From the NCBI RefSeq assembly GCF_900098925.1, contig NZ_LT622356.1, forward strand, positions 114,041-178,040: 64,000 nt of DNA, in the 5' to 3' direction. Shown here piece by piece: positions 42,975-52,011 of the stretch; within the stretch, counting starts at the first letter, position 1; every line of letters starts with the position of its first letter. The notes beneath the pieces are model-generated. The model saw only the letters and a program-made list of their open reading frames with translations, had not been told where the DNA came from and did no database searches. The DNA is from Bacillus massiliglaciei (lineage in GTDB: Bacteria; Bacillota; Bacilli; Bacillales; DSM-1321). The translations under genes and the position numbers were made by a program.

Positions 42975-43958
42975 TTAATAGGCGCCCCGAATCGAATCCT
43001 TTACTTTTTCCTGATAAAAGACTGCAAGCCGCTGCCGCTCCTCTTCCGTAAAAGGCGCGGTCTCTAATGCCGCCAGATTTTGCTCCACTTGTTTCAGATT
43101 CTTAAATCCAGGGATAATGCACGTGATTTCCCGGTGATCTAAAATCCAGCGAAGGGCGGCGCTCGCCATGGTGCCTCTGCCTTCTGCTATCCATGTCAGC
43201 TGATCGGCTAACTCAACCCCTTTTTGAAATCCCAGTCCGGCAAAGGTTTCCCCTACATTAAAAGCCTCGCCATTTTCATTAAAACGGCGATGATCGTCTT
43301 CTTCAAAGACATGGTCACTGGTGAATTTTCCTGTTAGCAGTCCGCTTGCAAGCGGCAGTCTGACCAGCAGGCCGACCCCTTTTTTATAAGCTTCAGGGAT
43401 TAGCTGTTCTAATGGCTTCTGGCGAAATAGATTAAAAATGATTTGCAGGCTCTTCACATTCGGATGCTCTAAACAAATAAGCCCTTCCTCCGCCGTCTCC
43501 ACGCTTACGCCGTAATGGCGGATTTTCCCTTCGCGCTGCAGCCGGTCAAGCACCGCAAACACTTCGCCATCCCGTAAGATCTCAGTAGCCGGACAATGAA
43601 TTTGATATAAGTCGATGGCTTCCCTGTTCAAACGGCGAAGACTGTCTTCGCAATAGGCCCGCACCGTTTCATAGGTGTAATTCTTCGGGTCCGAAATATC
43701 CCCCTGGCGGCAAAATTTAGTGGCAATATGGATCTGATCTTCCCGCCCTTTTGTCGCCTTCGCTAAAAGCTCTTCACTGTGGCCGTCGCCGTACACATCA
43801 GCCGTATCAAAAAAATTCACACCCTGGCCAATGGCATAATCAAGTGATTTAAGCGCTTCTGCATCGCTCGTCTTCCCCCAAGAACCCCCAATGGCCCATG
43901 TCCCAAAACTGACCTCGCTGATCTGCAAACCGGTATTTCCTAACTCACGATACTTCAT
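42975..43958 (-). CDS. Aldo/keto reductase
   Basis: NADPH-dependent oxidoreductase (327 residues) of the AKR superfamily. MKYRELGNTGLQISEVSFGT, NFFDTADVYGDGHSEELLAK (catalytic Asp and Tyr) and QIHIATKFCRQG (catalytic Lys) are visible; the substrate His is in LYQIHCPATE. The ATG at 43958 is preferred because homologs begin there; GAGGGG lies upstream. Substrate unknown. Single gene. Confidence 0.92.
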   Translation of the reverse strand: MKYRELGNTGLQISEVSFGTWAIGGSWGKTSDAEALKSLDYAIGQGVNFFDTADVYGDGHSEELLAKATKGREDQIHIATKFCRQGDISDPKNYTYETVRAYCEDSLRRLNREAIDLYQIHCPATEILRDGEVFAVLDRLQREGKIRHYGVSVETAEEGLICLEHPNVKSLQIIFNLFRQKPLEQLIPEAYKKGVGLLVRLPLASGLLTGKFTSDHVFEEDDHRRFNENGEAFNVGETFAGLGFQKGVELADQLTWIAEGRGTMASAALRWILDHREITCIIPGFKNLKQVEQNLAALETAPFTEEERQRLAVFYQEKVKDSIRGAY

Positions 43959-44123
43959 CGTCACAAACCCCTCATTTCTGCTCATTTCATTGATATCTCA
44001 TTTTACCATTTATTTTAATATTTTGATAAATAGAAAGGCTGCCTGTCACACGAGTATTTTCTCCAAACAAAAACCCCTGCATGGCCAAATACGGCGAATC
44101 CCAGGGATCGTGACAAGATCGTT

Positions 44124-44315
44124 TTACGGAAAATACTTCTTTAGCTTTTCATCCCAGCCTGTAAAAAGCATGATGGCTGTTATTGGTAAACCGACAAGTA
44201 TAAGCACAGGAATCGATGTATCTTCAGAAGGCCCGAGGATGAAGGAAAAGAATAACATGATCAGTTCTAATTCAATATAGGCCTTTAAAAATGCCTGCCA
44301 AGAGACTTTTTTCAT
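44124..44315 (-). CDS. Small membrane protein, 63 residues
   Basis: MKKVSWQAFLKAYIELELIM and onward, with two hydrophobic stretches (about 17-28 and 36-51) separated by PSEDTS. The ATG at 44315 follows AGAGGGATTGCTC. No family recognised. It stands between an aldo/keto reductase gene and an ABC ATPase gene, and the stretch 44316-44599 upstream holds only weak open frames. Confidence 0.5.
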   Translation of the reverse strand: MKKVSWQAFLKAYIELELIMLFFSFILGPSEDTSIPVLILVGLPITAIMLFTGWDEKLKKYFP

Positions 44316-44599
44316 GAGCAATCCCTCTTTCATTTACAATTCCGCTTCGCCGGCAGCCTGACCTTAATAATGAAAGACTCTATCATGACGGTAAGACCTG
44401 TCAGCAGGTACAGCTCGCCTTCAAACCCTTTGACCGTTTTAAGGCTGCAGAGATGGTGCTAATCCGATAAGGTACCCCAGATATGCCGGTTTGGCGGTCT
44501 TCTTTAACAAAAGCGAAAGAATGAGAACGGCAAAAAACAAATCCTCCCTAAAAACCATCCGCTTCAATACTTTATGTACGCTTAGACACAAAAGTCCGC

Positions 44600-45418
44600 T
44601 TACCCCTTCTCCACCCGTTCCCTTACCCGGATCCACGGACGGCCGTTCTCCCATTCCATCGCCACCGGCACTTGGAAGGTTTCCCCCAGCAGCTCTTCCG
44701 TCAGGGTTTCCCGTTTTTCGCCGCCTGCCACCGCCTTCCCTCCCTTAATAAGCAAGGCATGGGAGATGGAAGGAACGATTTCCTCGATATGGTGTGTGAC
44801 ATAGATGATGGTCGGCCCGGCCGGTTCGGCTGCGAGCTGTTCAATCATTCCAAGCAGTTCTTCCTTCGAGTAGATATCCAGCCCGTTGCATGGCTCGTCT
44901 AAAATCAATAGCTTAGGCGAAGCCATAAGCGCCCTCGCAATCATTACCTTCCTCCGCTCCCCCTGTGAGAGCGTATGGAGAAACTGGCTGGACAAATATT
45001 CAATCTTGAATTGACGGAGCAAATCCGATGCTTTCTTCACATCTTCCTCCGTAATTTCTTCATACAGCCCGATTGAGGCGAACTTGCCGCTCAGCACCGC
45101 CTGAAGCGCTGTATCATGGGCACGATCCTGGTAATCCTGGTCCAGCGACGTACTCACCCAGCCAATCGACTTGCGCAGCTCGGGGATATTCACTTTCCCA
45201 AACTCATGTCCCAGCACCGACACTTTCCCTGCATTCGGCCATTGATAGCCTGTCACCATTTTCAGCAAAGACGTTTTGCCCGAACCGTTCAAACCAAGCA
45301 GGGCCCAATGCTCCCCTTTTTTAACCTCCCATGAAACACCGTCTAAAATCATTTTCCCCTTCCTCTTCCAGCCGATCTCCGCAAGCTGGATGATGCTCGG
45401 ATTCTGATCCATTGCCAC
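44600..45418 (-). CDS. ABC transporter ATPase (YlmA-like)
   Basis: A 272-residue stand-alone ATPase. Walker A is GLNGSGKTS (about 42-50), the signature LSQGERRKVMIARALMASP, Walker B KLLILDEPCNGLD and switch VTHHIEEIV. No permease gene is adjacent. It resembles the YlmA/ModF-like group of soluble ABC ATPases, for which a transport role is uncertain. The C-terminus is short and acidic-basic mixed. Confidence 0.88.
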   Translation of the reverse strand: MAMDQNPSIIQLAEIGWKRKGKMILDGVSWEVKKGEHWALLGLNGSGKTSLLKMVTGYQWPNAGKVSVLGHEFGKVNIPELRKSIGWVSTSLDQDYQDRAHDTALQAVLSGKFASIGLYEEITEEDVKKASDLLRQFKIEYLSSQFLHTLSQGERRKVMIARALMASPKLLILDEPCNGLDIYSKEELLGMIEQLAAEPAGPTIIYVTHHIEEIVPSISHALLIKGGKAVAGGEKRETLTEELLGETFQVPVAMEWENGRPWIRVRERVEKG

Positions 45419-45698
45419 TCCTTCTTTCTGGTTGAATTTTCTGAATTTATTCTATCGTATCATTTCTTTTCCTGCATCTCCTCTTTTCTGTACGAAACCG
45501 CGATATGGTCTTTGCTGCCCTTTTCAGGCTTTTCTTCCTATTGCCCTGCACATCCATATTCATATAAATCCCTTCCAGCACCTCCTGATTTTGACAATAA
45601 ACCGGTCCATTCTGATTGTTTTCTCCGTTTTCTCCTGTAAAAGCGAGCAAGCAGCCGAATGGTATGACTGGAAAAACATTTTAGGAGGTACATACATA

Positions 45699-46490
45699 AT
45701 GAAGAAATTCGTATGCAGCATGCTGACGGCCCTTTTCTTAATCGCCGTCCTTCTTCCAGCGGCCAGTGAAGCCGCAGTCGGCGACCGGACCCTGACAAGA
45801 GGCATGAGCAATAGTGATGTAAAAGAATTGCAGGAATTATTAATGGCAAAGGGTCTGTTCCCTTACCATGAAGCGACGGGCTATTTCGGCCCGATTACCC
45901 AAGAATCGGTGAAAACATTCCAAGCTGAATCCAGACTGGCAGCGGACGGAATAGTCGGAGCGCAGACAAGCAACAAAATCAAAACCTTGCGAAAAGGGGA
46001 TATAGGGAAACCAGTCGCCCATCTCCAAAGACTGCTAAAAGCATCTGGCGTCTACTCTTCAACCGTTGACGGCATCTACGGAAGCGGAACCGCACAGGCA
46101 GTCGAGAGTTTCCAGAGACAAAAAGGACTTGGGGCTGACGGCATCGCCGGAGCCCATACATTCAGCAAGCTGAATGCGACAGCAACAGCAGCCTCCCCTG
46201 TAAAGGAATTGACAGTGGACAGCACAGCATATACAGCGAGCTGCGAAGGCTGCTCCGGTGTAACCAAAATGGGCGTGGACTTAAAGAAATATCCGGACGG
46301 CAAAGTAATTGCCGTTGACCCAAACGTGATTCCGCTCGGCTCTACAGTTGAAGTCGAAGGCTACGGACGGGCCATTGCCGCTGATACCGGCGGGGCAATC
46401 AAAGGAAACCGAATCGATGTCTTCATCGCCAATGAATCGAATGCCCTTGTATGGGGGAAAAAGCAAGTGAAAGTAAAAGTCATAGATTAA
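45699..46490 (+). CDS. Secreted peptidoglycan-binding protein with 3D domain
   Basis: A 263-residue exported wall protein. Signal peptide MKKFVCSMLTALFLIAVLLP to about residue 25 (ASEAA), then two PG_binding_1 repeats (about 30-90 and 95-150; each with GYFGPIT or GIYGSGTAQAVESFQ). A C-terminal 3D domain carries the three aspartates: MGVDLKKYPDG, IAVDPNVIP, AADTGGAIKGNRIDVF. 3D domains are lytic-transglycosylase-like, as in YocH or YabE. The ATG at 45699 follows TTAGGAGGTACATACATA; the open frame above it is not coding-like. Confidence 0.92.
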   Translation: MKKFVCSMLTALFLIAVLLPAASEAAVGDRTLTRGMSNSDVKELQELLMAKGLFPYHEATGYFGPITQESVKTFQAESRLAADGIVGAQTSNKIKTLRKGDIGKPVAHLQRLLKASGVYSSTVDGIYGSGTAQAVESFQRQKGLGADGIAGAHTFSKLNATATAASPVKELTVDSTAYTASCEGCSGVTKMGVDLKKYPDGKVIAVDPNVIPLGSTVEVEGYGRAIAADTGGAIKGNRIDVFIANESNALVWGKKQVKVKVID

Positions 46491-46496
46491 TAGATA

Positions 46497-46530
46497 AAGG
46501 AGCCCGGTTTGATCCGGGTTCCTTTTTTTA
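46497..46530 (+). terminator. Intrinsic terminator of the 3D-domain gene
   Basis: Stem AAGGAGCCCGG / CCGGGTTCCTT with loop TTTGAT, followed by T7. Confidence 0.9.
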
Positions 46531-46541
46531 TGTCCAGCCGT

Positions 46542-47099
46542 TTATTCCTCTTCCTGCATCACCCTGTATTGCAGGTCGCCCGGCTCCCGGCAAAGGGTAA
46601 TCCCGCTTTTTCGTTCATAAAAGAACAATTTCTTGCCGGTCGTCCGCTCATGGAGGGTGTTCAGGAGAAAAGCCGTTTGGTTTCTTTTATAAATCAATTT
46701 GTTCTGGCTCAGGGGAACCGGCAATGCATGGCCGTACCTCGTATGGACCATCGTTTCCGTTTTGGTAATCCGTTCGAACTTGTCCACATGAAGATAGGAG
46801 AACATGACTCCATTTTTCCGGAAAGAGCTGCAGGAAAACCAGGCCATTTTCTGATAGGCACAGATACAGATTGGCAGCATGTAGCCTTCTCCAAGAACCG
46901 CCTTCGCTCCCGTCAGCGCCCCTTCCACATCAGAACCAAAATATTTCAGCGTATCATTCATGATCTCCAGCGGTTTTTTCGAAACATAAAAGGACACCTT
47001 TCCCTCAAGCACCAGCGTCTGCTCATTGCCCTCTGAATCGTAGGCGACAAGCAGCGCCACCGTTTCCGGATTGATCAAATAACTGTTCAGCATTTCCAT
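46542..47099 (-). CDS. comK: ComK competence transcription factor
   Basis: A 185-residue regulator matching ComK of Bacillus: VSFYVSKKPLEIMNDTLKYF corresponds to the VFYVNMKPLQI region, followed by FGSDVEGALTGAKAVLGE, FSYLHVDKFERI and LPVPLSQNKLIYKRNQTAFL. ComK binds paired AT-boxes and switches on the DNA-uptake genes. The protein is shorter at both ends than the 192-residue B. subtilis form. The ATG follows AGGGGGAATGCGGG. Single gene with a long upstream region. Confidence 0.87.
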   Translation of the reverse strand: MEMLNSYLINPETVALLVAYDSEGNEQTLVLEGKVSFYVSKKPLEIMNDTLKYFGSDVEGALTGAKAVLGEGYMLPICICAYQKMAWFSCSSFRKNGVMFSYLHVDKFERITKTETMVHTRYGHALPVPLSQNKLIYKRNQTAFLLNTLHERTTGKKLFFYERKSGITLCREPGDLQYRVMQEEE

Positions 47100-47752
47100 C
47101 CCGCATTCCCCCTATTATTTAATTTTCATTTTTATCTAATAGGAGTATACTGAACTAGAGTCAGGCATACTCCTGCTCGCAAAGCCCTCAGATGAAGTCT
47201 TCCCGGACCCAGTCACCTGAGGGTTTTCCTATCTTGTTCATTTCCGCATTCCCCATGCCTCCTTCATCAAGACTTCTTTCACCTATGTAACGAACACCTA
47301 TAATTATCCCTCTTTTTTCTTTTTTTGTAAAATTGAAACAACTTAAATAAGGTACTTTTTGACTATATATTATAGGTCATTTTGAATATTCTGTATATAT
47401 TCTTCCGCACAAACGTTATATTTCTTTACATCATGAGCTGTAACAGCCACCAGGAAAAGGTTCTTGCTTCCTATTAAATCCGCCGCTTATTATGTACAAT
47501 CGTTGAAGAAAGAGCTTTTCTGTTCGATGACCTTCTTTTCCAATCCCGGTTAAAAAGCTATCACCTCCATTCCTGCCGGAACGTAAAACATCGGCCTATT
47601 CCTGTTACCCCCCCCACTCTCTCGCATTATCCAAATTCTAACATACATTCTTCCTTGATTTGTCCTAAAATTGGATTCAGCTCCGCATTTTCCCATCAAT
47701 GTTTGACGGAGAAAAGCAGGATAAGAGAATGATGAATTTTACTTGATAGAAG
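47100..47752. other. Long intergenic region upstream of comK
   Basis: About 650 bp without a supported gene. A hairpin CCCTCAG / CTGAGGG (47185-47223) followed by TTTTCC may be a terminator or attenuator. ATAAGGTACTTTT (47347-47359) resembles one ComK AT-box (A4-N5-T4); a well-spaced partner was not found. The rest is plain A/T-rich sequence. Confidence 0.4.
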
Positions 47753-47788
47753 ACAAAAGGCACCCGGATGAGTGACCAGGCGCCTTTC
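47753..47788 (-). terminator. Intrinsic terminator of the CPBP gene
   Basis: Minus-strand stem AAAGGCGCCTGG / CCGGGTGCCTTT, followed by TGTCTTC. Confidence 0.65.
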
Positions 47789-47794
47789 ATCTAT

Positions 47795-48538
47795 TTATTC
47801 GGTTAGACCCAGCATCCTCATTAAGGCGATGATCAACAGCCCGCCGATCGTCAGAACCGTATTGTTGACAGCATGGATCAACAGGACATGCCAGATGTTC
47901 CTTGTCCAGAGATACATCAGATTCAGGAACAGTCCGGCAAACATGTACGGAACTGTGCCCATCACACTGCCAAAATTATAATAATGAACAAGACCGAACA
48001 GGATGGCATTCAAAAGCACAATGCATGCCTTTCTGAAAAAACCGCCCCGGAATATCTTGCCAAGCAGCGTATAGCGGAATATCGTATCCTCAATCAATGA
48101 CGTCACAATAGGACCCAACGCGATGTAAAACAACAGAGCAAACATCTCAGGGCTTGCCGATAAAGGATCGATTAAAGAGGGGGCGTCTGTTTCCGCACCG
48201 TTTCCCTGATTCGGAAGGAATGAGCGAATGGCACTGATCATCACCTGCAGGACGACAGCACCGCCCAGGATTACGAGCACCGAGCGTTTCCAGGCCCGTG
48301 CAAAGCGGTTCCAGTGTTTGCGGAGCATCGGGCGATACATTGCGATAAGAAAGATAAACATGATTAAGCGCACGCTTGTATCAATAATGACAGGCCAAAC
48401 CGTGCCTGCTGAAAAGTGCTGACTGATCAAGCCCGCAAGAAAGATAATCGGGATGAGCAGCAGGACCATAAAATCCTTCTTCTCCCAGACCTGATGTGAA
48501 AAATCTTCTATGCTGACCGATTTTATAAATGGCTTCAT
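47795..48538 (-). CDS. CPBP-family intramembrane metalloprotease
   Basis: A 247-residue membrane protein with about seven or eight helices and the three CPBP/Abi motifs: SLIEDTIFRYTLLG (glutamate pair as E-D plus Arg), FGLVHYYNFG (His) and HVLLIHAVNNTVL (His-x-x-Asn). These proteases process prenylated or bacteriocin-related peptides and sometimes give bacteriocin self-immunity. The first motif has Glu-Asp rather than Glu-Glu, a mild change. No bacteriocin gene is adjacent. Confidence 0.88.
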   Translation of the reverse strand: MKPFIKSVSIEDFSHQVWEKKDFMVLLLIPIIFLAGLISQHFSAGTVWPVIIDTSVRLIMFIFLIAMYRPMLRKHWNRFARAWKRSVLVILGGAVVLQVMISAIRSFLPNQGNGAETDAPSLIDPLSASPEMFALLFYIALGPIVTSLIEDTIFRYTLLGKIFRGGFFRKACIVLLNAILFGLVHYYNFGSVMGTVPYMFAGLFLNLMYLWTRNIWHVLLIHAVNNTVLTIGGLLIIALMRMLGLTE

Positions 48539-48712
48539 AGATTGCTTTAACTCCTAACCTTGATTTAATGATGATTTCATTTATATCTGACATTCGTCCC
48601 CATTTTAGCATAAAACTCGCTGCCGCTCCGTCTGTTCAGCCCAATTCCGTAAAAGAAAGCACCGAATCACCCTATTAACGAAGAAGGACAGCTTCTGACG
48701 AGAGAGGCAAAA

Positions 48713-48742
48713 GAAAAAAGCTACCCGCAAGCGGATAGCCTT
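48713..48742 (-). terminator. Intrinsic terminator of the sugar-acid operon
   Basis: Minus-strand GGCTATCCGC / GCGGGTAGC with loop TT, followed by T6. Confidence 0.8.
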
Positions 48743-48756
48743 TCGAATGAAATCGG

Positions 48757-49743
48757 TCACTGCTTAATACTCTGCTGCCCCTTCAGTTCCGGGACGACAT
48801 TTGGCGGCTCTTCGCCGGTTACCGCCGCGACGAGGTTTTTCGCTGCAAGCAGCGCCATGGCCGACCGGGTTTGATGGGTCGCCGAACCGATATGCGGCAG
48901 CGTCACCACATTCGGAAGCTTGAGAAGCGGATTATCCTTTGATACAGGCTCCTGCTCGAAGACATCAAGCCCGGCCGCAAGGATTTCCTTTGTTTGAAGC
49001 GCTTCGGTGAGCGCCTCCTCGTCAACCGTCTGGCCGCGGGAAGTGTTGATGAAAATCGCCGACTTCTTCATCATTCGGAACTGCTCCCGCCCCATCAGCC
49101 GCCGCGTTTCCGGCGTGAACGGAACCATCAGCAGAACGAAGTCGGACGTCTGGAGCAAATCATCGAACGGCGCATAGACAGCACCAAGCGTCCCTTCCAT
49201 CTCCGGCTTCCGGCGCCGGTTATAGTACTGGATTTTCATATTGAAGCCGAGTCTCGCCCTTCTTGCAATGGCTTCGCCGATCCGGCCCATCCCGATGATG
49301 CCGAGCGTTTTGCCGTGAACGTCGACTCCGTAGAGCGGCTCCTCATCGCCCTTCTCCCATTTGCCTTCCTTGACCATCCTGTCGAGTTCCGGAACGCGGC
49401 GCGCTGCTGACAGCATGAGGGCAAGCGCCAGATCCGCAACGGTTTCATTGAGGACATCCGGCGTGTTCGTGCCGATGACGCCCCTCCGTTTCATCGCCTC
49501 GAGGTCAAAGTTATTGTAGCCGACGGAGATGTTGCTGACGGCCTTCAATTTCGGAGCATGGTCCAGGAATTCATCATCAATCCGTTCACCGGTGATCAGC
49601 AATCCATCCGCATCAGACAGGCTGCGCATCAGTTCTTCTCTCGTAATCTGCCCGTCGCCCTCCCATTTTTCATATTCGCAATGCTCTGCAATATAGGCTT
49701 CCGCTTCGGGCGGTATCGGCCTTGCTACATATACTTTCGCCAT
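48757..49743 (-). CDS. D-2-hydroxyacid dehydrogenase (2-ketogluconate / hydroxypyruvate reductase type)
   Basis: NAD(P)-dependent dehydrogenase (328 residues). The Rossmann motif is GIIGMGRIGEAIARRARLGF (about 149-168). Catalytic residues lie in NTSRGQTVDEEAL (Arg), FEQEPVSKDNPLL (Glu) and PHIGSATHQTR (His). It is close to YvcT/GhrB enzymes acting on 2-ketogluconate, glyoxylate or hydroxypyruvate. It is 23 bases behind a sugar-acid-type MFS transporter gene, so the two form an operon and a sugar-acid substrate is likely. Confidence 0.9.
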   Translation of the reverse strand: MAKVYVARPIPPEAEAYIAEHCEYEKWEGDGQITREELMRSLSDADGLLITGERIDDEFLDHAPKLKAVSNISVGYNNFDLEAMKRRGVIGTNTPDVLNETVADLALALMLSAARRVPELDRMVKEGKWEKGDEEPLYGVDVHGKTLGIIGMGRIGEAIARRARLGFNMKIQYYNRRRKPEMEGTLGAVYAPFDDLLQTSDFVLLMVPFTPETRRLMGREQFRMMKKSAIFINTSRGQTVDEEALTEALQTKEILAAGLDVFEQEPVSKDNPLLKLPNVVTLPHIGSATHQTRSAMALLAAKNLVAAVTGEEPPNVVPELKGQQSIKQ

Positions 49744-49766
49744 GAATGAATTCCCCCTTCATCACA

Positions 49767-51068
49767 CTATTCTTCTTTAATCGGATCTTTTACAATAAAC
49801 CAATAACAGATGGCCGCACCCCCTGCAATGAGACCGCCGGAGATAAAGGCCAGCGAGTAGGAGCCCGTAGCATCCACAATCAGCCCTGCGACAACCGGAG
49901 AGAATGCCCCTCCGAAATACCCTCCGAAGTTCTGAATAGCCCCGACAGAAGCGACCATCGAAGGCGGTGCGATATCACCCGCAAGCGCCCAGGCACTTCC
50001 GGTAATCGATGAAATAAAGCAGAGGGCAAGTGTCAAAAGAGCGATGGTGATGGCAAGACCTTTCACGAGCGGCACAGCACAGACCACAATGGTCGTCATA
50101 ATGGCGGCGACACTGATCAGGATCCGCTTCGCTTTTACCGGCGTCGTCTTCCCGGTATCCACCCATTTCTTCGTCAGATACCCTCCGAAAATATTTCCGA
50201 AAATCCCGCCGAGCCACGGAATCCCTGCATAGATGCCCATTTCCGTCAGGGAGACATGGTGGACATCAACCAGGTACAGCGGCAGGAAGACAAGGAAGAT
50301 GTTCCAAATCCAGATCGTACAGAAAAAGCCGAGGATCATCCCCCACATGCTGCGGTATTTAAATAAGGCGCCCCACTTGATCTTGGACGACTGGATGCCC
50401 TGCTCGGCCCCGCCGCCTTCCGATTTGATGTAGTCGAACTCTTCCTTCGTGAGCCGCTTGCTTTGTTCCGGATTTTTATAAAAAATCATGAATCCAATCG
50501 CAAAAATGATGCCCATCAGGCCGGTAATATAAAACAGCGCCCTCCAGCCAAACGTCACCATGATGAACACAAGCAGCGGCGGCGCAAGAGCCGGACCCCA
50601 TTTGGACGAAGAATCCCAAATACCGGTCGCCAGGCCTCTCTCCTTCTTCGGGAACCAGTTGGCGGTGATTTTCGCCATCGTCGGAAAACACGGCGCTTCC
50701 CCCACACCAAGCAGAATCCGGGCGGCAATAAAGGAGCCCATCTTATGGACCGCCCCCGTCAGCATGGTCGCTCCGCTCCACCAAATTAATGCGATGGTAT
50801 ACACTTTTTTCGTTCCAAACCGGTCGATCAGCCAGCCTGCGGGCAGCTGCATCAGCGCGTAGCTCCAAGAAAAGAAAGTGCCGAGAAGACCGATTTGCGT
50901 AACGGTCAGGCCGAGCTCCTTCATCATTTCCGGTGCAGCAATGGACAGGTTGGCCCGGTCGAGATAATTGATGATTCCCCCGATCAGGAGCCAGATCACG
51001 ACCGTCCAGCGAAACTTGCGAGCAATGTTCAGCGGTTTCCCTTGCTTTGTTTCAATTCTTGCTTCCAT
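49767..51068 (-). CDS. MFS transporter, anion:cation symporter family (sugar-acid type)
   Basis: A 433-residue, 12-helix transporter. The pattern IWLLIGGIINYLDRANLSIA with RANLS and the loop GWLIDRFGTKKVY are typical of the ACS family (glucarate, galactarate, hexuronate, 2-ketogluconate). The ATG at 51068 has AAGGAGGGAAATGGGA in front; an ATG six bases earlier is too close to the ribosome site. A 13-bp palindrome lies upstream as a possible GntR-type operator. Confidence 0.9.
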   Translation of the reverse strand: MEARIETKQGKPLNIARKFRWTVVIWLLIGGIINYLDRANLSIAAPEMMKELGLTVTQIGLLGTFFSWSYALMQLPAGWLIDRFGTKKVYTIALIWWSGATMLTGAVHKMGSFIAARILLGVGEAPCFPTMAKITANWFPKKERGLATGIWDSSSKWGPALAPPLLVFIMVTFGWRALFYITGLMGIIFAIGFMIFYKNPEQSKRLTKEEFDYIKSEGGGAEQGIQSSKIKWGALFKYRSMWGMILGFFCTIWIWNIFLVFLPLYLVDVHHVSLTEMGIYAGIPWLGGIFGNIFGGYLTKKWVDTGKTTPVKAKRILISVAAIMTTIVVCAVPLVKGLAITIALLTLALCFISSITGSAWALAGDIAPPSMVASVGAIQNFGGYFGGAFSPVVAGLIVDATGSYSLAFISGGLIAGGAAICYWFIVKDPIKEE

Positions 51069-51201
51069 TCCCATTTCCCTCCTTCATTCGATAAAACGCC
51101 AAAATGACAACGCTTACAAATTGCACATCTGTGAAAACAAGGAGGCATATCCGATGAGTTTGATAATATAAAACCAGGTTTTAACATTTATGTAAAAATA
51201 T

Positions 51202-51214
51202 TATGTGGTACATA
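51202..51214 (-). promoter_or_regulatory. Candidate operator upstream of the sugar-acid transporter
   Basis: TATGTGGTACATA, a perfect 5-3-5 inverted repeat, about 135 bases before the transporter start. It resembles GntR/FadR-type sites (TGTnnnACA). No regulator gene is adjacent. Confidence 0.4.
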
Positions 51215-51276
51215 TCGTATTATGCCGGCTGCCCTCTGTCAATCTGCATTTTCGTTTTAGGAAAATGGTCCCGCAC

Positions 51277-51307
51277 ATAAAAAAGGGCGCCGCAGCAGGC
51301 ACCCTTC
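51277..51307 (-). terminator. Intrinsic terminator of the MEDS gene
   Basis: Minus-strand stem AAGGGTGCC / GGCGCCCTT with loop TGCTGC, followed by T5. Confidence 0.85.
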
Positions 51308-51318
51308 CAAGAGAAACA

Positions 51319-51888
51319 TCAGGACCGCAGACGGTTTGTCAGCGGCGTGATTTTTTCATCCGTCAGCATGATGTCATGGCATCTCTTCAGCACGTTCAGA
51401 ATGGACTCCGTAGTCCGCTTGGCGCTGTACGCACAAACCGAAATCAAGCCTTTTTCCCTGATAATTTGATCCACTTCTCTTTCGTATTGCCCGATGAGCT
51501 CAGTGAATTCCTGTTCGTCCCCCCACTCAACCAGCCCCCATGTGCTGAGGGAAAAACCAGCTTTCAATAACGGCTCAATTTCATTCAGGAAATATCTCAG
51601 AACTGTCTGTGGATGAAAATTCCCATGTGAATAGTAAAAATCATAATTATTGGTGACATGCAGCTTCGCAAATTCATCCTCGCTCAGCTTCTCCTTCAAT
51701 TGCTGTTTGATTTTTATCATATGCCGGTCATTTTCCAGCAGCACCACATGACGTCCGTCTTTTATCGCTGTAACAATGTAGGAAACAGCAAGATCAATGT
51801 AGCTTTCTTCACTCTTATAGTGATAAAAGATATGGCAGCTGTCTTCTTTATCTATTTTGTTAATCAATCGATTGATTAAATTAGGCAT
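51319..51888 (-). CDS. Stand-alone MEDS (DcmR-like sensory) domain protein
   Basis: A 189-residue soluble protein made up of one MEDS domain. CHIFYHYKSEESYIDLAVSY, IVTAIKDGRHVVLLEND and FSLSTWGLVEWGDEQEFTEL match the RecA-like fold seen in DcmR and in some histidine-kinase sensors. It lacks a kinase, HTH or STAS output domain. The ATG follows GAAGGAGTCTGCTT. Single gene with its own terminator. It may signal through a partner; none is next to it. Confidence 0.75.
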   Translation of the reverse strand: MPNLINRLINKIDKEDSCHIFYHYKSEESYIDLAVSYIVTAIKDGRHVVLLENDRHMIKIKQQLKEKLSEDEFAKLHVTNNYDFYYSHGNFHPQTVLRYFLNEIEPLLKAGFSLSTWGLVEWGDEQEFTELIGQYEREVDQIIREKGLISVCAYSAKRTTESILNVLKRCHDIMLTDEKITPLTNRLRS

Positions 51889-52011
51889 AAGCAGACTCCT
51901 TCAACAAATTGGTCATGCGTTCGCATAACTCCAGAGTATTCATTACCCTATTCTATGGCACGGCAAAACCTTTCGTCAAACTTAGGATATATGCCGGTTC
52001 ATTAGGTCCTT

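Noticed and set aside
44316..44599. Hydrophobic frame on the minus strand (FREDLFFAVLILSLLLKKTA region)
   Set aside because: It may be the remnant of a membrane protein, but there is no start with a ribosome site and the frame overlaps the ABC ATPase gene.
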